Shown piece after piece: positions 5,893-7,614 of a DNA stretch of 7,614 nucleotides. Within the stretch, counting starts at the first letter, position 1; every line of letters starts with the position of its first letter. Source of the DNA: Bacillota bacterium. Its GTDB lineage: Bacteria > Bacillota > Clostridia > Lachnospirales > Lachnospiraceae. Both the position numbers and the translations under genes were made by a program. The notes beneath the pieces are model-generated. The model was not told the origin of the DNA and made no database searches. It worked only from the letters and a program-made list of their open reading frames with translations. The stretch lies in the NCBI GenBank assembly GCA_023415655.1, contig JAEZKD010000153.1, positions 1-7,614 of the forward strand, written 5' to 3'.

Positions 5893-6267
5893 CTATTTTA
5901 CTCGCTTTTTCATACGGATAATAGACCTAAATCCCAACAAACGTGTAATTAGACCATGTTCTCTTGCATATTCTTTAAATCCAACATACTCATAGAGCCT
6001 TTTTGCCACAGTATTTTGCTTCAAACTACGTTCTTTTCCGTTTGCAATGGCTAAAATGCCTAAAACCTTATTCTCTTTGACCGCCGCATAAACTAACTTC
6101 TCATCAAATGATGAGATAAAAAATTCATTCAACACACTTTTTTCCTTACTTAAAGAAGTATAAAGCTCATAGAAACTATCTACAAAAACACGTATTGCAT
6201 CCCTCTTTATCGTATCCTCTGCCGTAGAAAGTTCCACAATTAACAGTTGTGCTTCCCTATCTTTCAT
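5893..6267 (-). pseudogene. GNAT acetyltransferase with an internal deletion of the acetyl-CoA-binding core
   Basis: The 124-residue frame is open, but the domain is not whole. Residues 24-83 (AIRVFVDSFYELY through KVLGILAIANGKERSLK) match the first half of a GNAT family in which FVD.FY, LSK and IA..NGK.RSLK recur. Residues 84-124 jump directly to motif B, NTVAKRLYEYVGFKEYAREH (85-104), and the C-terminal strand. Missing in between are about 60-80 residues with the strand beta-4 and the Q/R-x-x-G-x-G/A loop that binds acetyl-CoA. The junction would be near 6018. Acetyl transfer is unlikely. The ribosome binding site AAGGGAGA and the ATG are intact, so a shortened protein may still be made. 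It is third in the padR gene run, 38 bp after the membrane protein gene. A real short variant cannot be excluded. Confidence 0.65.
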
Positions 6268-6305
6268 TCATTCTCCCTTCTTAGAATTCCATACTATGTT
6301 TATGA

Positions 6306-6680
6306 TTACATTTGTAACGATGTAACCCAAAAACAAATAGCAGCACAAAGGGAAAGTGGAGTCATTACAATCCTTTCCTTTCTGCTTCTTGATATAAGAT
6401 TCATAACTGTATTTAATGATAAATACGCTCCAAAAAATCCACATATGAACTTTGTTGTATGAAAGGATAACCATAAAGGAAGATATCCCCCTGATTGTAA
6501 GATAATTATTATAGCAAAGACTTGAGTTAAAATTGATATGCATGCCATTACTCTCATCTTTCTAGGTAGAACTTTATGTTGACCACCCATGGTGAGCTCT
6601 CCCAACGGAAGACCACACGCTACAAGTACAGTCAGTATTGCTATAAATAAAAACAAGAAAGCTCCTACGATTGCTAACAT
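6306..6680 (-). CDS. Small four-helix membrane protein of unknown function
   Basis: I do not recognise a named family. The 124-residue protein has four hydrophobic segments at about 3-24, 43-62, 74-97 and 105-121. The first loop is GLPLGELTMGGQHKVLPRKM (23-42), a polar stretch with conserved-looking glycines and PR/K, and a basic RSRKER lies before the last helix. The charge pattern favours both loops 23-42 and 98-104 on the same, probably cytoplasmic, side. The AAGGAGGTG ribosome binding site is near-perfect, about 9 nt before the ATG. It follows padR by 73 bp without a clear promoter or terminator between them, so it is probably transcribed with padR and may be its regulatory target. Transporter partner or stress membrane protein are only guesses. 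Confidence 0.8.
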   Translation of the reverse strand: MLAIVGAFLFLFIAILTVLVACGLPLGELTMGGQHKVLPRKMRVMACISILTQVFAIIIILQSGGYLPLWLSFHTTKFICGFFGAYLSLNTVMNLISRSRKERIVMTPLSLCAAICFWVTSLQM

Positions 6681-6753
6681 ATGTGAAACACCTCCTTATC
6701 ATCAAAACTTCACATCCCTAATATGAATTCCTGTTCTCTAGCCCTTGTAAATA

Positions 6754-7377
6754 TTATTTACGGTCCATTTCTCTCTCAAGGATCTCTTGATAAAAATTAA
6801 TATCACTCTCTATCCTCTTCATCCCATATTCCAAGTTATATATTTGAAAATCATATATATTTTGTACTGTTTCTTTTAATGTTGTTTCTCCAGATACACT
6901 AATTAACTTCTCGGCTAACTCCTTTTCTTTTGCGATACGCTCACAATTGATATCAATTGCTTTTTCCTTCATACTTTGCACATACGTTTGAATCTCTAAT
7001 AATTTTTCTTGTTCACTTTTTAGACTAGTCAAATAACCTTGGATTGATTGCATACGTATTTCCTTTCTTGCCATTCCTAAAAAGAAGAATTTTGCTTCCT
7101 CCATGTTCTTGACCTTTTGTAGATTCATTGGTTGCGCAATCCAATCTTTAAATTGAGTCAATCCTTTTTCAGTAATGCTATATTCCTTCTTAATCATACT
7201 GTTTTCCTGATATTCTTTTACTGTAATGCAATCCTTGCTAATTAATTTCTTTACTGCACTCTGTATGCTCCCTAGACTATCACTACATACTGTTGACAAA
7301 CATTTTTGTATGAACATTTTCATCTCATATACAGTCATGCTTTTAATTAATAGTAAACTTAAAATAATATGTTCCAT
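6754..7377 (-). CDS. PadR-family transcriptional regulator
   Basis: The 207-residue product has an N-terminal PadR winged helix, MEHIILSLLLIKSMTVYEMK, with recognition region SLGSIQSAVKKLISKD (35-50) and wing KKEYSITEKG (63-72). A long helical, coiled-coil-rich C-terminal domain (about 90-205) of the PadR subfamily-2 type follows, used for dimerisation. ATG at 7377 is chosen because AAAGGTG (7390-7384) is 6 nt upstream; ATG at 7380 leaves only 3 nt, and the GTG at 7386 is part of the ribosome binding site. The promoter lies inside a 40-bp perfect palindrome, which strongly suggests autoregulation. PadR repressors often control a neighbouring membrane or efflux gene; here the small membrane protein is next. 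Confidence 0.93.
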   Translation of the reverse strand: MEHIILSLLLIKSMTVYEMKMFIQKCLSTVCSDSLGSIQSAVKKLISKDCITVKEYQENSMIKKEYSITEKGLTQFKDWIAQPMNLQKVKNMEEAKFFFLGMARKEIRMQSIQGYLTSLKSEQEKLLEIQTYVQSMKEKAIDINCERIAKEKELAEKLISVSGETTLKETVQNIYDFQIYNLEYGMKRIESDINFYQEILEREMDRK

Positions 7378-7418
7378 CATAATCACCTTTTAACTTTCCA
7401 CATCTTGTAATATCATAA

Positions 7419-7458
7419 AAAATATACCTAATAGTAATATTACTATTAGGTATATTTT
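7419..7458. promoter_or_regulatory. 40-bp perfect palindrome, candidate PadR operator
   Basis: Twenty bases on each side of the 7438/7439 axis pair without error. The half-site includes AATATACCTAATAGTAAT. The palindrome contains the -10 and the spacer of the padR promoter, so a dimer or pair of dimers bound here would block transcription. No T-tract or gene end fits a terminator role. Binding by the adjacent PadR is inferred. Confidence 0.75.
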
Positions 7459-7465
7459 CTGTCAA
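7437..7465 (-). promoter_or_regulatory. Promoter of the padR gene run
   Basis: On the minus strand TTGACA (7465-7460, perfect -35) is followed by 17 bp and TAATAT (7442-7437, four of six to consensus). Transcription would begin near 7430, about 50 nt before the ATG. The -10 is at the centre of the 40-bp palindrome. Confidence 0.7.
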
Positions 7466-7486
7466 CCATAGATTGTAATGAAAGAA

Positions 7487-7506
7487 AAAATCATCGCTTT
7501 GATTTT
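7487..7506 (-). terminator. Weak terminator candidate upstream of padR
   Basis: On the minus strand AAAATCA-AAGCGA-TGATTTT forms a 7-bp AT-rich hairpin followed by TTCTTTC. It could end transcription of a gene lying beyond the right edge. A short minus-strand frame running in from the edge closes at TAG (7572-7570), 64 bp before it. That frame is too short to identify. Confidence 0.25.
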
Positions 7507-7614
7507 GATAGAATAGTAAAATGTAGATTATGATAATATTGTCAATAAACCAATGAAGCAATAACCACACTAGGCTAACCTTCGCAACTCAATATTCATC
7601 CTACTCCGGTATAC

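Noticed and set aside
6268..6543. Minus-strand 91-codon frame inside the membrane protein gene
   Set aside because: It overlaps the membrane protein in another frame; that gene has a near-perfect ribosome binding site and a coherent four-helix pattern.
6747..6761. 15-bp palindrome GTAAATA-T-TATTTAC over the padR stop codon
   Set aside because: A purely AT palindrome with a one-base centre makes no stable hairpin and has no T-tract or promoter. Chance is likely.
7531..7544. Near-palindrome TGATAATATTGTCA with a TTGACA on the minus strand
   Set aside because: No matching -10 at 16-18 bp and no gene follows in suitable register; the padR promoter downstream is much better.
7343..7570. Minus-strand 75-codon frame upstream of and overlapping padR
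   Set aside because: It runs through the palindrome and promoter, has low-complexity composition, no ribosome binding site and overlaps padR in another frame.

Overview
The window is AT-rich and every gene with good support lies on the minus strand, so it reads right to left. The sequence style suggests an anaerobic Firmicute, most likely a Clostridia member close to the Lachnospiraceae. The signs are strong AGGAGG-type ribosome binding sites, low-GC codon use, small PadR and MarR regulators, and a large TetM-like GTPase with a C-terminal extension. The taxonomic placement is inference.

In transcription order, the right edge (about 7614-7466) has no convincing gene. A perfect 40-bp palindrome then covers the promoter of a PadR-family regulator gene (7377-6754). 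It is followed by a small four-helix membrane protein (6680-6306) and a GNAT acetyltransferase that has lost its acetyl-CoA-binding core (6267-5893). Just downstream is a 32-residue orphan remnant of a bacterial Ig-like (Big2) domain (5871-5773).

Next come thioredoxin (trxA, 5603-5292), with its own extended -10 promoter and an A-rich leader, and the glycolytic enzyme phosphoglycerate mutase (gpmA, GTG start, 5215-4469). Between gpmA and the next operon, 4338-4456 holds four consecutive hairpins. One is the probable gpmA terminator, one is a terminator-shaped hairpin facing the other way, and one is a strong palindrome that looks like a dispersed repeat.

The next operon is a MarR-family repressor (4250-3777) followed after 3 nt by a flavodoxin-domain protein (3773-3273). 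A 12-bp perfect palindrome sits exactly on the marR -10 box, suggesting autorepression. An ArsC/Spx-fold thioredoxin-like protein with a single cysteine follows (3055-2714).

The last gene (2633 to beyond base 1) is the most interesting. It encodes an EF-G/TetM-type ribosomal protection GTPase that continues past the usual TetM end into a Rae1/YacP-type NYN ribonuclease domain. A GTPase family that enters the ribosomal A site is thus fused to a domain whose stand-alone relative cuts mRNA in the A site. This suggests a single-chain ribosome-rescue or mRNA-clearing factor rather than an ordinary tetracycline resistance protein.

Thioredoxin, flavodoxin, the ArsC-like protein and a cysteine-containing MarR give the middle of the window a redox theme, but nothing in the sequence proves that they work together.
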